64,000 nt of DNA from Fibrobacter sp. UBA4223. Lineage in GTDB: Bacteria; Fibrobacterota; Fibrobacteria; Fibrobacterales; Fibrobacteraceae. Location: assembly GCA_002382975.1 (NCBI GenBank), contig DFTB01000017.1, forward strand, positions 1-64,000. The letters run 5' to 3'. Made by a program: the position numbers and the translations under genes. Below the pieces are notes generated by a model. The model had not been told where the DNA came from. It was given only the letters and a program-made list of their open reading frames with translations, and did no database searches. Of the stretch, positions 18,240 through 28,667 are shown in pieces (position 1 is the stretch's first letter; the number at the start of each line of letters is the position of its first letter).

Positions 18240-19295
18240 ATGATTATTCGTAGTAAAGCACCCCTTCGTCTTGGCCTTGCCGGCGGTGGCAGTGACGTTT
18301 CCCCCTATAGCGATATCTATGGGGGCTTGATCCTGAATGCTACGATTAATCTGTATGCGTACACTACCATTGAAGAGACCGACGATCAGCAAATAACCAT
18401 ACAGAGTTACGATAGCGATTGTTTTGAATCGCACCCGCTGTCTAGGGAGCTTCAGATTGATGACAAGGCTGCCCTGATCAAGGGCACCTACAACAGGGTC
18501 ATGAAGGACTTCAAGATCCCGTTAAAGTCTTTCAAGATTACGACCTACAACGATGCTCCGGCAGGTTCTGGCCTAGGAACGTCGTCTACGATGGTGGTCT
18601 GTATCCTCAAGGCGTTTGTAGAATGGTTTGGCCTGCCTCTTGGCGATTACGAAATTGCCCGGCTTGCCTATGAGATTGAGCGTAAGGACCTTGGGTTGAG
18701 CGGTGGCAAGCAGGACCAGTATGCGGCGGCTTTTGGCGGCTTCAATTTTATGGAATTTCTGCCCAACGACGTGGTTATTGTGAACCCGCTGAAAGTCAAG
18801 CGCTGGATTGTCGACGAACTGGAAGCCTCTATGGTGTTGTATTTTACCGGACGCAGCCGGTCTTCGGCTCAGATTATCGACGAGCAGATGAAAAATACCA
18901 AATCCGGGAATTCCAAGTCTGTAGAGGCCATGCATAGGATCAAGCAAGGTGCCGTGGACATGAAGCTTTCCATTTTGAAGGGCGATATGAATTCGTTCAG
19001 CAAGGTGCTTGGGCAAAATTGGGAAGACAAGAAAAAGATGGCAAACGCCATTACCAACCCGGTAATCGAAGAGGCCTTCGCGGTGGCCATGGCGGCAGGA
19101 GCCAAGGCCGGCAAGGTTAGCGGCGCCGGTGGTGGAGGCTTTATTATGTTCTTTGTGGAGCCTACACGTAAAAAAGAAGTTATTGATGCGTTAAAGCGTC
19201 TGGAAGGTTTCACGATGCCGTTTAATTTTACCGACGGTGGCGCCCATGGTTGGAAAATCTACGATTCTGACAACATAGGTAGTTTTAGGTATTGA
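18240..19295 (+). CDS. hddA: D-glycero-alpha-D-manno-heptose 7-phosphate kinase
   Basis: 351 residues. A GHMP kinase with [20 protein letters not shown] at the N-terminus, the ATP loop [14 protein letters not shown] and the C-terminal [12 protein letters not shown]. This sequence type phosphorylates heptose 7-phosphate at C1 on the way to GDP-D-glycero-alpha-D-manno-heptose. The ATG at 18240 was chosen because GGAG lies 6 bases upstream and the conserved sequence starts there; an in-frame extension upstream lacks homology. It heads a four-gene plus-strand unit with gmhA, hddC and gmhB, which together make the complete GDP-heptose route. Confidence 0.93.
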   Translation: MIIRSKAPLRLGLAGGGSDVSPYSDIYGGLILNATINLYAYTTIEETDDQQITIQSYDSDCFESHPLSRELQIDDKAALIKGTYNRVMKDFKIPLKSFKITTYNDAPAGSGLGTSSTMVVCILKAFVEWFGLPLGDYEIARLAYEIERKDLGLSGGKQDQYAAAFGGFNFMEFLPNDVVIVNPLKVKRWIVDELEASMVLYFTGRSRSSAQIIDEQMKNTKSGNSKSVEAMHRIKQGAVDMKLSILKGDMNSFSKVLGQNWEDKKKMANAITNPVIEEAFAVAMAAGAKAGKVSGAGGGGFIMFFVEPTRKKEVIDALKRLEGFTMPFNFTDGGAHGWKIYDSDNIGSFRY

Positions 19296-19299
19296 TAAG

Positions 19300-19944
19300 A
19301 TGCATTCAGAAAAAGTAAAAGAACACCTTGATACACTGGTTTCTCGTTATCCAGAGTTGAACTGCTGCAAAGCAGACGTTGAGAATGCCTATTCCGTGCT
19401 GCAGGCGTGTTTTGCGAATGGGAAAAAGCTATTGGTGGCGGGCAATGGAGGCTCGGCTGCCGATGCCGAACATATTGTGGGCGAACTGATGAAGGGCTTT
19501 GTGAAGCCTCGCAAATTGGGCAAGGAACTTTCCGAGGCCTTGGTTTCGGCAAATCCTGATTTGGGACGGGTCTTAAGCGAGTCTCTGCAAGGGGCGCTTC
19601 CTGCCATTGCCCTTGATGGTCACCCCGCCTTGACCACGGCCTACATGAACGACTGTGAACCATTGCTTTGTTTTGCGCAGCAGGTGAATGGTTACGGTAA
19701 CTCCGGCGATGTCTTTCTTGGAATTTCTACCTCGGGCAACAGCAAGAATGTTCTTTATGCAGTAACGGTGGCAAAGGCCAAGGGCCTGAAGGTGGTCGGG
19801 CTTACGGGTGAACGTGAAAGTGAACTGTCGGCCATGGCGGATGTCTGTATCCGCGTTCCCCAAAAAGAGACTTACAAGATTCAGGAATTGCACCTTCCTG
19901 TCTATCACTGCCTTTGCCTAATGCTCGAAGAGGCCTTTTTCTAG
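19300..19944 (+). CDS. gmhA: Sedoheptulose 7-phosphate isomerase
   Basis: 214 residues with a SIS domain: LLVAGNGGSAADAEHIVGEL is the phosphosugar site, and GISTSGNSKNVLYAV the second conserved Ser-rich loop. It converts sedoheptulose 7-phosphate to D-glycero-D-manno-heptose 7-phosphate. The C-terminal LHLPVYHCLCLMLEEAFF agrees with GmhA. It lies 4 bases after hddA and 10 bases before hddC. Cytoplasmic. Length is normal for the family. Confidence 0.94.
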   Translation: MHSEKVKEHLDTLVSRYPELNCCKADVENAYSVLQACFANGKKLLVAGNGGSAADAEHIVGELMKGFVKPRKLGKELSEALVSANPDLGRVLSESLQGALPAIALDGHPALTTAYMNDCEPLLCFAQQVNGYGNSGDVFLGISTSGNSKNVLYAVTVAKAKGLKVVGLTGERESELSAMADVCIRVPQKETYKIQELHLPVYHCLCLMLEEAFF

Positions 19945-19954
19945 TCAGGTTCCT

Positions 19955-20659
19955 ATGGATGTTATTGTTTTGGCGGGTGGGCTTGGTACTAGGCTCCGTA
20001 GCGTTGTAAGCGAGGTGCCCAAGTGTATGGCTCCCGTGGCTGGGAAACCTTTTCTTTGGTATTTGCTCAAGTACCTGACCCGCTACGAGGTTTCCCGGGT
20101 CGTGCTGAGCGTGGGCTACCTTAGAGAGGTTATTTTCAAGTGGGTAGACGAGAATAAGTCTGAGTTCCCGTTTGAGTTTGACTACGCTATCGAAACGGAA
20201 CCCCTTGGGACTGGCGGTGGTATAAAGCTTGCTCTCGGCAAGGTACAGAACGAATCGGCCTTTATTCTGAACGGCGACACATTCTTTGATGTGGACTTGC
20301 AGGCTTTGCGCTTGCAACATGAATCGTCTCGAAAATTCATCACGATGGCACTCAAGCCCATGGCGAACTTTGACCGCTACGGTACGGTGGAATACGAAGC
20401 TGGAAGCGGCAAGGTTGTGGCCTTTAACGAAAAGAAGCATTGTGACCACGGCCTAATTAATGGCGGGGTTTACCTCGTTTCCGCCAAGTCGCCCATTTTT
20501 GATGGCCTGCCCGAAAAATTCTCTTTTGAAACGGCAGTTCTTGAAAAGCAATGTCTGGCCGGGAATATTGACGGTGTTATTCAGGACAAGTACTTTATAG
20601 ACATCGGCATTCCTGAAGATTACCATAGGGCCGATGAGGAATTTGTCAATCTGTTCTGA
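19955..20659 (+). CDS. hddC: D-glycero-alpha-D-manno-heptose 1-phosphate guanylyltransferase
   Basis: 234 residues. A sugar nucleotidyltransferase: [21 protein letters not shown] is the nucleotide loop (LGTRL with PK), [12 protein letters not shown] and [12 protein letters not shown] the metal and sugar sites. It joins heptose 1-phosphate to GTP, giving GDP-heptose. The order hddA-gmhA-hddC-gmhB supports the heptose assignment over other sugar nucleotides. The C-terminal [16 protein letters not shown] is typical of this group. Confidence 0.92.
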   Translation: MDVIVLAGGLGTRLRSVVSEVPKCMAPVAGKPFLWYLLKYLTRYEVSRVVLSVGYLREVIFKWVDENKSEFPFEFDYAIETEPLGTGGGIKLALGKVQNESAFILNGDTFFDVDLQALRLQHESSRKFITMALKPMANFDRYGTVEYEAGSGKVVAFNEKKHCDHGLINGGVYLVSAKSPIFDGLPEKFSFETAVLEKQCLAGNIDGVIQDKYFIDIGIPEDYHRADEEFVNLF

Positions 20660-20664
20660 ACCGT

Positions 20665-21177
20665 ATGCAATTGAAGGATGTAGACATTTCGAAATACGAC
20701 ACGCTCCTGTTGGACCGTGACGGAACGATTAATGTCCATATTATCGGCGATTACGTTCGGAGTTGGTCGGATTTTGAATTCATTCCGGGTGTGTTCGAGG
20801 CCCTCGCCAAGTTTGCAAAGCATTTCAGGTATATTTTTATCGTGACGAACCAACGCGGAATCGGCAAGGGTAAGTATACGGAGCACGACCTGGCAGATAT
20901 ACACGCCCGCATGCGTGCCGAAATAGAGAATCATGGCGGCAGGATAGACGGAATCTATTACTGCACCGCTCTTGATGAGAGCGATATCCGGCGTAAGCCC
21001 GGCCGCGGGATGTTCGACGATATCCTGCAAGACCATCCGGACGTAGAACCCGCCAAATGCCTAATGCTAGGTGATGGCGACGTAGATATGGAATTCGCCA
21101 AAAACTGCGGCATAGCAGGAATGAAAGTGGATTCTGTCAAGAAAGAGAACGGACTGTACCGAACGGTGGTCCAGTAG
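20665..21177 (+). CDS. gmhB: Heptose 1,7-bisphosphate 7-phosphatase (HAD family)
   Basis: 170 residues. A HAD phosphatase with the nucleophile motif [11 protein letters not shown], motif II in [12 protein letters not shown], and a C-terminal [17 protein letters not shown] with the metal-binding Asp residues; the form with DRDGT and TNQ is typical of GmhB and histidinol-phosphatases. It removes the 7-phosphate from heptose bisphosphate. It closes the GDP-heptose unit and meets the minus-strand tagA-like gene tail to tail with 4 bases between the stops; AGGGG/CCCCT around the stops may act as a short shared terminator. Confidence 0.92.
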   Translation: MQLKDVDISKYDTLLLDRDGTINVHIIGDYVRSWSDFEFIPGVFEALAKFAKHFRYIFIVTNQRGIGKGKYTEHDLADIHARMRAEIENHGGRIDGIYYCTALDESDIRRKPGRGMFDDILQDHPDVEPAKCLMLGDGDVDMEFAKNCGIAGMKVDSVKKENGLYRTVVQ

Positions 21178-21181
21178 GGGC

Positions 21182-21952
21182 TTACCCCTGTTCTTCTTTG
21201 TTCCAGGGGTCCCGGTAAAGGCCTAACATCTGCTTGAAAAGCAGCCAGAAGAATGGCAGGTCTTCTAAGAAATAGCGCCGCCACAACCGTTTGGGTTCTT
21301 GGATAAGGCGATAGAGCCATTCCAGTGCCAATTTTTGGAAGATGACAGGGGCTCGCTTGATGTTGCCTGCTTCAAAGTCAATGGTTGCACCCAAGGCCAT
21401 AAACACATTGATGCCCGGCAACCTGTCTTTGTACTTGTAAATCCATTTGGTCTGTTTGGGGTTGCCGAGCCCGACGAGCACCACGTTTGCTCCGGATTCC
21501 TGGAGAATTGTGAGTATGCGTTCGCATTCGGCTTCGTCTTTTTCGAAGCCGAATGGGGGCGAATAGGCGCCAACGATGATTTCGCGGCCGATTCTCTTGT
21601 TGATTCTTTCTTTAGCCTTGAGGCCGACTCCCTCTTTGGCGCCGAGAAGAAAAATCTTGATGTTCTCGTCTTTGGCGTGGTAATCGCAGTACTGTGGGAA
21701 AAAGCTTGACCCCGGGATGGTTTCCTTTAGGGAGATTCCACGCAGCTTGGCGGAAAGCATCACGACCTTGCTGTCGCAGACGGAGAATTCGGCCTGGTCG
21801 GCCATCTCATGGAATTCCCTATCCCGTTGGTGTTTCATGATGTCGTCGACATTGGGGGTGACGAGGACGCCCTTGTCTAGCTTTTCGAGCAACTCCTTGA
21901 CAGTAAGGTTGTCAATCCGCGTATTTAAGAGTTTTACAGGTCCCTTCGCCAT
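21182..21952 (-). CDS. WecG/TagA/CpsF family glycosyltransferase
   Basis: 256 residues. Recognised by VTPNVDDIMKHQRDREFHEM, FLLGAKEGVGLKAKERIN, the glycine-rich VVLVGLGNPKQTKWIYKYKD and VFMALGATIDFEAGNIKRAP, followed by LEWLYRLIQEPKRLWRRY. Family members (WecG, TagA, CpsF) add N-acetylmannosamine-type or glucose residues to a lipid-linked primer at the inner face of the membrane, usually the second sugar. It is downstream of the CotH-like gene on the same strand with a 33-base gap. Confidence 0.93.
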   Translation of the reverse strand: MAKGPVKLLNTRIDNLTVKELLEKLDKGVLVTPNVDDIMKHQRDREFHEMADQAEFSVCDSKVVMLSAKLRGISLKETIPGSSFFPQYCDYHAKDENIKIFLLGAKEGVGLKAKERINKRIGREIIVGAYSPPFGFEKDEAECERILTILQESGANVVLVGLGNPKQTKWIYKYKDRLPGINVFMALGATIDFEAGNIKRAPVIFQKLALEWLYRLIQEPKRLWRRYFLEDLPFFWLLFKQMLGLYRDPWNKEEQG

Positions 21953-21985
21953 CTTTCATCCCAATTTCATTACAAACATAAGAAA

Positions 21986-23254
21986 TTATAGGTGCTCGTC
22001 AATCCACTGGACGCGCCTTAGAGTCCATTCTTTAAGGCTGTCGACGGCCTCTTCGTAGTTTTTGTAGGAATCCACAAAGGGCCAGTAATCATCTTGGTCT
22101 AGCACGGGCCAACGCTTAAAGTCATTTTTGGCTGCCGAAGTGAGAATTTTAGATGCGGACTCTATGGAGTCGGCCAGGTCTATGAACTGCTGCCTGTGCT
22201 CTTTCCAATATTGTCTTGCGCGCTTTTTTATGGATTCGTTTTTGAAAAGATACTTGTACCATCCCTGATAGCGGACGTACCAATCGTTAGAACTCATGAC
22301 CGACGAATTTCCAATGCCGTAGGCTAGGTCAAAGTCCCATACGGGGCCCATCTCTATCAGATTTCCCGGCTGCCAGGTAAGGTATATGCTGCGGCCGAAC
22401 GCCCCGTCAATATTCTTTGAAAATTCCTGGATCCAGTAGTATCTGATGAAATCGTTGACATTGATCCATTCTTCTAGATTGATATCGTTTGCTTCGAGTT
22501 TCTGTTCGAGGCTGTCAACGTGATCTTTTAGCAGGGCGATTGATTTTTGGGAGGCGTCCTTGGGTTGACGGATAACAAAGGTGTGGCCAAGCCGGCTTTC
22601 AAAGTACTTGTCGTCTGGATCTTGGTCCTTTGTTTTTTCAAAGAAGAAACTAGAATCGCTCTCGGTGATGTTTATCCGGTACTTGGCCACTTTCGGGTAT
22701 TCTACAAGCAGGTAGACTCCCATGTATTGCCGGTTCAAGAAAACTTCTACAAAGTGATTTCTTGGAGCATAACTGTCTTGTAGGATTTTTGCTAGTTGGT
22801 AGGTAATGAAATTTCGCATTAGGCTCTTGTCGCGTTGGTTTGCCACTAGGACCCAGTCCTTATCTTTGGGCATGCCGAAGAGAGCTTGCTTTTGGTCAAA
22901 CCGTAGCCGAATCCCGTGCTTTGCCATTGTGAAGCTGGAATTGCCCCGGCCATTGACGCTTAGTTCTATCACTTCGCTACTGGGCTGTTTTTCATCCCAA
23001 ATTTGCAGCTGTGACGGAATCTTAGTCGTCTTGTTGCGGATTTGACTGAAATTTTCGGTGTCGATAACTAGTCTCGGTAAGCCGGTGTACGGGTATTCGG
23101 AATCGTCTAGAGGCAGGTAGTCGGGGTTATCCTCGGTGCTGTTCCACACGCATCCGCAGCATGCCATGCAAAAGCCCCAAAGAGCGATAAGGGCCCCAAT
23201 GCGGAAACGGGCAGGGGGTGTCTTGAAAAAGGGGTTGTGGGAATGTGCTGCCAT
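21986..23254 (-). CDS. CotH kinase family protein, probably lipid-anchored
   Basis: 422 residues. After an N-terminal helix (IGALIALWGFCMACCGC) that may be a lipoprotein signal, a CotH domain spans about 55-400: RGNSSFTMAKHGIRLRF, DWVLVANQRDKSLMRN, YLLVEYPKVAK and GPVWDFDLAYG, with the Asp pair of the atypical kinase active site. CotH proteins phosphorylate extracellular proteins in spore formers; in other bacteria the role is unknown. It is at the divergent junction with the Wzc-like gene, with 78 bases between, which links it to envelope assembly. Confidence 0.85.
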   Translation of the reverse strand: MAAHSHNPFFKTPPARFRIGALIALWGFCMACCGCVWNSTEDNPDYLPLDDSEYPYTGLPRLVIDTENFSQIRNKTTKIPSQLQIWDEKQPSSEVIELSVNGRGNSSFTMAKHGIRLRFDQKQALFGMPKDKDWVLVANQRDKSLMRNFITYQLAKILQDSYAPRNHFVEVFLNRQYMGVYLLVEYPKVAKYRINITESDSSFFFEKTKDQDPDDKYFESRLGHTFVIRQPKDASQKSIALLKDHVDSLEQKLEANDINLEEWINVNDFIRYYWIQEFSKNIDGAFGRSIYLTWQPGNLIEMGPVWDFDLAYGIGNSSVMSSNDWYVRYQGWYKYLFKNESIKKRARQYWKEHRQQFIDLADSIESASKILTSAAKNDFKRWPVLDQDDYWPFVDSYKNYEEAVDSLKEWTLRRVQWIDEHL

Positions 23255-23332
23255 TGCGGATAATTCGTTTCAAATTTAATAAATCAGGAGTTTTTTTTTC
23301 TATTTTATTTCCTGTTTGTATGGGGAACCATT

Positions 23333-25426
23333 ATGGCGTCTAAGAAGAAAGAAGAAACAGACCTTTTTGAACTACTTCAGAACTTGCTAAAAAATTGGCT
23401 CATCGTGTTGCCGTGCGTGTTTTTTGCTGCGGCGGTGGGCGTGTTCGTCGCAATGTGGATTCGACCGGTCTATCAAGTGGATGCCTTGTTGCAGATTGAG
23501 ACCAAGAACAGCAAGGGCAGCGCCATGATGGGGGATATGGCCGCCATGTTCACCACCACGAGTCCTGCAGAAACGGAAATAGAGCTGATCAAGAGCCGTA
23601 AGGTGCTTGGGACCACGGTGGAATCGAAACGCCTGCAGTTCTACGCTATCCCGAAGGGAAAATGGGATAGGCTTTTCCATCGCGAAGGCCGCATGGAACT
23701 GATGAATTTTGAGGTTCCTTGGCGTTGCCTGCCCAAAGAGGACAAGGAAGAACCTTGGACGGCGAAAGCCCTAGATTCTACGACTTTTGCGTTGTACGAC
23801 CACAACAACAATCGCGTTTTGGACGGTTTTGTTGGACAGACTTATCATTTCCCGTACGCATGCGATACCGCCTCTTTCGGAATTTACCGGATGATTGCCA
23901 AGAAGGGCCAACGTTTTTCTGTAGGCAAGATGACGTACTTGGATGCGGTTGAGGCTTTCCGTAAAAACTTCGAGGTGACAGAGAAGGGCAAGCGTACCGG
24001 CATATTGGAATTCTCCTACCAGGATGTCTACCCGGACCGTGCTGTGGATGTGCTGAACGAGGTGGCGACCTCTTACTTGCGTCAGAATGTGGAGGAGCGC
24101 AATGCCGAGGCCCAACAGACCCTTGAGTTCTTAGAAAAGCAATTGCCGGACTTGAAGGCCAGGTTGGATTCTTCGCTGATGAACATGAATGCCTACCAGA
24201 ACAGGGTGGGTTCCGTGGACGTGGCCGCCGAGACCCAGATTGTGCTCCAGAAGCGCATGCAGTTGGAACAGAAGATTCTGGATATTCAGCAGAAGAAGCA
24301 AGAGGCTATCCGCTTGTTCCATGCGGAACACCCCACGGTTAAGACTCTTGAAGACCAGGAACGTGCTATACGGCGTGAATTGGCTGCCACGTCTAGAGAT
24401 GTGAAAGATTTGCCGGAAACCCAGCAAGAGGTGCTGAAGCTGACTAGCGAAGTGGAACTGAACAAGGTGCTCTACACCAACATGCTGAATAGTGTGCAGC
24501 AGTTACGCCTCGTTTCTGCTGGCGAAGTGGGTTCCGTGCGCATTGTGGACTTCGCCGAACAGACCACGAAGCCGATAAAGCCCAAAAAGAAGATCATCCT
24601 CGGTATTTTCCTGTTCCTTGGATTGTTGCTCAGCTTGGCCATTGTTTCACTCAAGGATAAGCTCAGCGGCGGTGTCAAGAGTGCCACCTTTATCGAGAAG
24701 GAGACGGGCTTTACCGTTTACGCCAAGGTGCCCAAGGGCAACCCCAAGGGCACAAAGGGCACGCGCCCGCTTGCCGTGGTGGAACCCGACGACGTGGCCG
24801 TGGAATCCCTGCGTGCCTTGCGTTCTTCTTTGGAATTCTCCATGATGGAATCGGACCAGCCGATTATCGGCGTGAGCGGACTTATTCCTGGCGTGGGCAA
24901 GAGCTTTATCTCTGTGAACCTTGCCGCCCTGTATGCGGGCCTTGGCAAGAAGGTCTTGCTTATCGATGCGGACCTGCGTAAGGGCCGTCTGCACAAGGAA
25001 TTCGGTATCAAGCGCGGCAAGGGATTCTCCCAGGTGCTGCTGCGGGAGATCCAACCCGAAGAAGTCATCTCTTCTACCGAAGTGGAAAACCTGTTTGTGC
25101 TGCCCTGTGGAAACGTTCCGGCGAACCCGGCGGAATTGCTTGGCTCCAAGCATTATGCCGAACTGATTGCACAATTCAAGCAGCAGTACGACCTAATTAT
25201 CATCGATACGCCGCCCATTATGCTGGTGACGGATGCTGCCCTTGCTTGCCGTGTGGCTGCCCAAGTTGTGATGGTTATTGAATATAACAAGCATTCCATT
25301 GAAGCCATTCAGGATGGTATGAACCAGATTCTCAAGGGCAATCCCAACGCTCATGCCTCTATTGTCATCAACAAGTACGAACATGGCAGCCAGGATGGAT
25401 ACGGCTACAAGTACGGCAAGTACTGA
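23333..25426 (+). CDS. Polysaccharide co-polymerase/tyrosine autokinase (Wzc type)
   Basis: 697 residues. A Wzz-type chain-length domain has a first membrane helix near residues 20-42 and coiled coil near 230-400, with a second helix near 420-440 after KPIKPKKK. A BY-kinase domain follows: Walker A SGLIPGVGKSF near residue 515, Walker A' VLLIDADLRKGRLH, Walker B LIIIDTPPIMLVTDA, and a Tyr-rich tail ending YGYKYGKY for autophosphorylation. It controls polymer length and export at the inner membrane. A fused kinase is typical of Gram-negative capsule and colanic-acid-type systems. Confidence 0.95.
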   Translation: MASKKKEETDLFELLQNLLKNWLIVLPCVFFAAAVGVFVAMWIRPVYQVDALLQIETKNSKGSAMMGDMAAMFTTTSPAETEIELIKSRKVLGTTVESKRLQFYAIPKGKWDRLFHREGRMELMNFEVPWRCLPKEDKEEPWTAKALDSTTFALYDHNNNRVLDGFVGQTYHFPYACDTASFGIYRMIAKKGQRFSVGKMTYLDAVEAFRKNFEVTEKGKRTGILEFSYQDVYPDRAVDVLNEVATSYLRQNVEERNAEAQQTLEFLEKQLPDLKARLDSSLMNMNAYQNRVGSVDVAAETQIVLQKRMQLEQKILDIQQKKQEAIRLFHAEHPTVKTLEDQERAIRRELAATSRDVKDLPETQQEVLKLTSEVELNKVLYTNMLNSVQQLRLVSAGEVGSVRIVDFAEQTTKPIKPKKKIILGIFLFLGLLLSLAIVSLKDKLSGGVKSATFIEKETGFTVYAKVPKGNPKGTKGTRPLAVVEPDDVAVESLRALRSSLEFSMMESDQPIIGVSGLIPGVGKSFISVNLAALYAGLGKKVLLIDADLRKGRLHKEFGIKRGKGFSQVLLREIQPEEVISSTEVENLFVLPCGNVPANPAELLGSKHYAELIAQFKQQYDLIIIDTPPIMLVTDAALACRVAAQVVMVIEYNKHSIEAIQDGMNQILKGNPNAHASIVINKYEHGSQDGYGYKYGKY

Positions 25427-25427
25427 T

Positions 25428-26273
25428 TTGTTTGTAGTCTGGCGGGCTTGGTGTCGCAACTTGTGGTCCGTCGCAGTTCTCCTTGTTGTTCTTGCCGGGT
25501 CCGTGCTTGCAACAGAACCTCTAAAGCCTGTTTTGCCTCCACAGAATGCCATTGCGGTTGGTGGTGTGGGCGAACTCCGTGACGATGTTTACAGTGCAGA
25601 CCTGAAATGGTCTGTAGAAGTGGCGCCCTGTAACTGCCTGAGCTTTTACACTGATATGTCCTATCGGTTTATCAGTTACGAGTGGCAGGTCATGCTTCAC
25701 GACCAGATTCACGAGATGGTGAACTTGCAGGTGAACGGACTGAACGAGTCTTTTGTTGGCATGAAGTTTTTCCCGATACAGTATTTCGGCCTGAATGTGA
25801 GCTGGCGTTTTAAGCCTGGCGACGGAAGCCGTGTGGAACGTTTTGAGCGGTTGGGAATCGAGCCCATGGGCGTGTACCATTTTAGCCCGAACATGCTTTT
25901 GGGACTTTCAGGGCAGTACTATTCCTTTATCGAAGACAGGAACTACCAACCCGGTGATGAACTGGGTGTGAAAACCTCCTTTGTCTGGAATGCCTTCTGG
26001 GACAAGTACGCGCGCACAGGTTGGCAGGTGGGTTACGTGTTTCTTTTTCGCTGGCGCATCCAGGAATCCGAAAACCACAACCTGGCAAAAGACTACCAGA
26101 AGATGGATGACTTGTACCGTGGATTTCGCATGCGGGGCGACATTGCCCGCTATGTGGGCTGGTTTCCGTTTCCCTTCGGCATAGGCATGGCCTACGAGAT
26201 GAATCGCGGGAACCTGTTCGGTTTTGAGACGGGCCACAAGGTGGAACTATATTTAAGGGCAGAATTCCCGTAA
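25428..26273 (+). CDS. Probable outer-membrane beta-barrel protein next to the Wzc-like kinase
   Basis: About 281 residues. The first in-frame ATG (25353) lies 74 bases inside the upstream gene; a TTG at 25428, right after its stop, fits better because the hydrophobic signal (SVAVLLVVLAGSVLATEP) follows directly. The rest shows alternating hydrophobic and aromatic strands (YTDMSYRFISYEWQV, GLNVSWRF, LLGLSGQYYSFIED, GWQVGYVFLFRWRI) and ends LYLRAEFP, like an outer-membrane barrel. No family was recognised. Close coupling to the Wzc-like gene suggests a role in polymer export or the envelope. The start codon is uncertain. Confidence 0.65.
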   Translation: MFVVWRAWCRNLWSVAVLLVVLAGSVLATEPLKPVLPPQNAIAVGGVGELRDDVYSADLKWSVEVAPCNCLSFYTDMSYRFISYEWQVMLHDQIHEMVNLQVNGLNESFVGMKFFPIQYFGLNVSWRFKPGDGSRVERFERLGIEPMGVYHFSPNMLLGLSGQYYSFIEDRNYQPGDELGVKTSFVWNAFWDKYARTGWQVGYVFLFRWRIQESENHNLAKDYQKMDDLYRGFRMRGDIARYVGWFPFPFGIGMAYEMNRGNLFGFETGHKVELYLRAEFP

Positions 26274-26291
26274 ACCACAGGACGGTCACGA

Positions 26292-28664
26292 ATGCGACAA
26301 GGTTACCAGAAGTGTTTTTTCCTGCGGCATCTCTCGTCCTTCGTCTGTAAGGCCGTAGGTTCGTTCTTTCGTCTTTGTCTGTTCTTTCTCGCTCCTGCTT
26401 TCGCCTACCTGTCGGGGGAATCCGGCTTTGTGTCTTTGGAGGGAGCCCACGGCGTTTTCGGAAACCCCGCCGGTCTCACGGCTTTTGATTCCTGGGGAAC
26501 CTTGCTGGACTATCAGTATGACGACGAGATATCCCAGTTCCGCGTGGGCGGTAATCTGGACCACTTTGGCGCGGGCTTCGAATACCGTTTTGCGGACAAG
26601 GGTCTGGATGAATCCCGCTGGAGCTTGACGTATTCCACCGACATTCTCCGGCGCTACTTTTTCTGGGGTAGCCGCCTGACGGCCTTCAGGAGCTCCGCCT
26701 TCGAAGGCACGGAATGGTCCTACACCCAGGGTGTGATGCTCAGGCCTTTCAGGTTCTTGTCCCTCGGGTATTCCTGCGATAACCTGCTGTATGCAGGCCC
26801 GAAATCGATGGACCGCGTTCACAACGCGGGCGCTACCCTGCGACTTGGGCGGAACTTGAGCGTGAGTTACGATGTGGAGGATTGGGAGGAACACCGCCTG
26901 CTTTTCGAGCTGGAACTGTACGGCACCCGCTACGGTTTCAAGATGCCTGTCTACGGTGACGATGACGAATACACCCTCACCATGTCCATGCCCTTCGGCG
27001 GTTCCAACAATTTGGCGGTAAAGTTTTACGACGACTACCTGCCCAAGGGTGTGACCTGGGGTTACCATTCCGCCAGGAATCCGAACGCCACCATGTTCGC
27101 CCAGATTGTCCGTGTGCCTTTGGACATGGAAGTCTCCGAAGTGGAAGGCCCCTTCTCCTTTATACGGCCTCAGTCCATCGCCCTCATGAAGGTGCGGACC
27201 TTGTTTGAACACCTGCTCCGTGATCCGTCGGCAAGTATCGTGCTGTTGGACTTTTCAGGCTACAAGGGGAACGTGGGTGTTTCCAACGAAATAAACCGTG
27301 GCGTCATGAAGCTGAAGGCCCGCGGTGCGAAGGTCATCGCCTACATGGACGACGTGCGGCCTTCCGTTTTGTTGGCCGCTTCTTCTGTGGACCGGATCGT
27401 GGTGGAGCCTTCTGCCCATTTCTCTTGGCGTGGCGTAGGCGGAAACACGCTTTTTTACAAGGGCCTGCTGGACAAACTTGGCGTGAAGGTGGAGTTCTTG
27501 CGGCATGGCGCCTACAAGTCGGCGGTAGAACCCTACATTGCGGACTCCATGTCGGTGGAGTCTCGCGAAAACCGGCTTGAACTCTACAGCGATTTCTGGA
27601 AGATGATGAACGCCTATGTGGCGGGTCGCATGGCTTTCCGCAAGCAGATGCCTGTGGAAAAGGCCGCCGCGTCTTTAGATTCTTTGGCGAAGGTTCCTGT
27701 GGTGAGCGCCAGGGCGGCTCTGCAGGCGGGTGTCATCGATTCCATTCTTTATATAGACCAGGTGCCGTCTTATGCCTTGAAGACCTTCTTTGGACTGGAC
27801 GCTCCCTATGCGGGCTATGTCACCTGGAAACCGACGGACCGAAAAATCTTTAACGAGAGCTGGTCTCACCGGGCTCGCATCGGTCTGTTGAATATCGACG
27901 GAACTATCGACGGCGCTATGGAAAAGTCCGTTTCTGCTACGCTGAACAGGCTTGCTAGCGGCGGAGGCGTGTCGGCTCTGGTGGTTCGCATTTCTTCGCC
28001 GGGCGGTTCCGCTATCGCTTCCGACAAGATCTGGGCGGCGCTGAAGAACCTGCACAAGCAGGGGCTGCCTATTGTGGCGAGCATCGGGAATATGGGCGCC
28101 TCTGGCGGGTATTATATCGCCTGTGGCGCCGACGAGATTGTGGCCGAGCCCTTCTCCTTTGTCGGGAGCATCGGCATCTACGGCGGCAAGGTGGACGCCT
28201 CCGGCTTGCTTTCAAAGCTTGGGCTCAAGGCAGAAACCGTCAAGACCCACGATTACGCCGATGCCGAAACTTTCACCAGGCCCTGGACCGATGAGGAGAA
28301 AAAGGCCCTGCAGGATTACATGGACGAATTCTACGACAGGTTCGTCGGGGTGGTTTCCCAGGCCACCGGTGTAGACAAGGCGAAAATCGATACCGCTTAC
28401 GGCGGGGGCCGGGTCTTTGTGGGCTGGAAGGCTTTGGAGGCGGGACTGGTCCACAAGTTGGGCGGGTTGGACGTGGCCATTGCTGAGGCCAAGCGCCTTG
28501 CCGACATCGGGGAATCTACCGACGTGGAACTGGTACAGTTCGCCACCGAGAAATCTTATCTGGTGCCGGTGCCTAGCTCCAAGATGCTCGTGGACTTTAT
28601 GAAAGAGGCGGAACGCACCCAGTTCTTTGCCATTGAACCTAATTTGCTAAACTTTGAACCGTAA
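26292..28664 (+). CDS. S49 peptidase (SppA-like) with N-terminal outer-membrane-like domain
   Basis: 790 residues. A signal peptide ends near AFA at about residue 38. Residues about 40-270 are barrel-like, with the GNPAGL motif and many aromatic strands typical of PorV/FadL-like proteins. Residues about 290-760 are a double S49 (SppA 67K type) peptidase: a general-base lysine in [10 protein letters not shown] near residue 409 and the nucleophile Ser in [10 protein letters not shown] near 604. SppA degrades leftover signal peptides in the membrane; here the extra domain suggests a periplasmic or outer-membrane location. An 18-base gap separates it from the previous gene. Confidence 0.88.
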   Translation: MRQGYQKCFFLRHLSSFVCKAVGSFFRLCLFFLAPAFAYLSGESGFVSLEGAHGVFGNPAGLTAFDSWGTLLDYQYDDEISQFRVGGNLDHFGAGFEYRFADKGLDESRWSLTYSTDILRRYFFWGSRLTAFRSSAFEGTEWSYTQGVMLRPFRFLSLGYSCDNLLYAGPKSMDRVHNAGATLRLGRNLSVSYDVEDWEEHRLLFELELYGTRYGFKMPVYGDDDEYTLTMSMPFGGSNNLAVKFYDDYLPKGVTWGYHSARNPNATMFAQIVRVPLDMEVSEVEGPFSFIRPQSIALMKVRTLFEHLLRDPSASIVLLDFSGYKGNVGVSNEINRGVMKLKARGAKVIAYMDDVRPSVLLAASSVDRIVVEPSAHFSWRGVGGNTLFYKGLLDKLGVKVEFLRHGAYKSAVEPYIADSMSVESRENRLELYSDFWKMMNAYVAGRMAFRKQMPVEKAAASLDSLAKVPVVSARAALQAGVIDSILYIDQVPSYALKTFFGLDAPYAGYVTWKPTDRKIFNESWSHRARIGLLNIDGTIDGAMEKSVSATLNRLASGGGVSALVVRISSPGGSAIASDKIWAALKNLHKQGLPIVASIGNMGASGGYYIACGADEIVAEPFSFVGSIGIYGGKVDASGLLSKLGLKAETVKTHDYADAETFTRPWTDEEKKALQDYMDEFYDRFVGVVSQATGVDKAKIDTAYGGGRVFVGWKALEAGLVHKLGGLDVAIAEAKRLADIGESTDVELVQFATEKSYLVPVPSSKMLVDFMKEAERTQFFAIEPNLLNFEP

Positions 28665-28667
28665 ATA

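Noticed and set aside
26286..27212. 308-residue open frame on the minus strand
   Set aside because: Antisense shadow of the S49 peptidase gene; no motifs or start signals.
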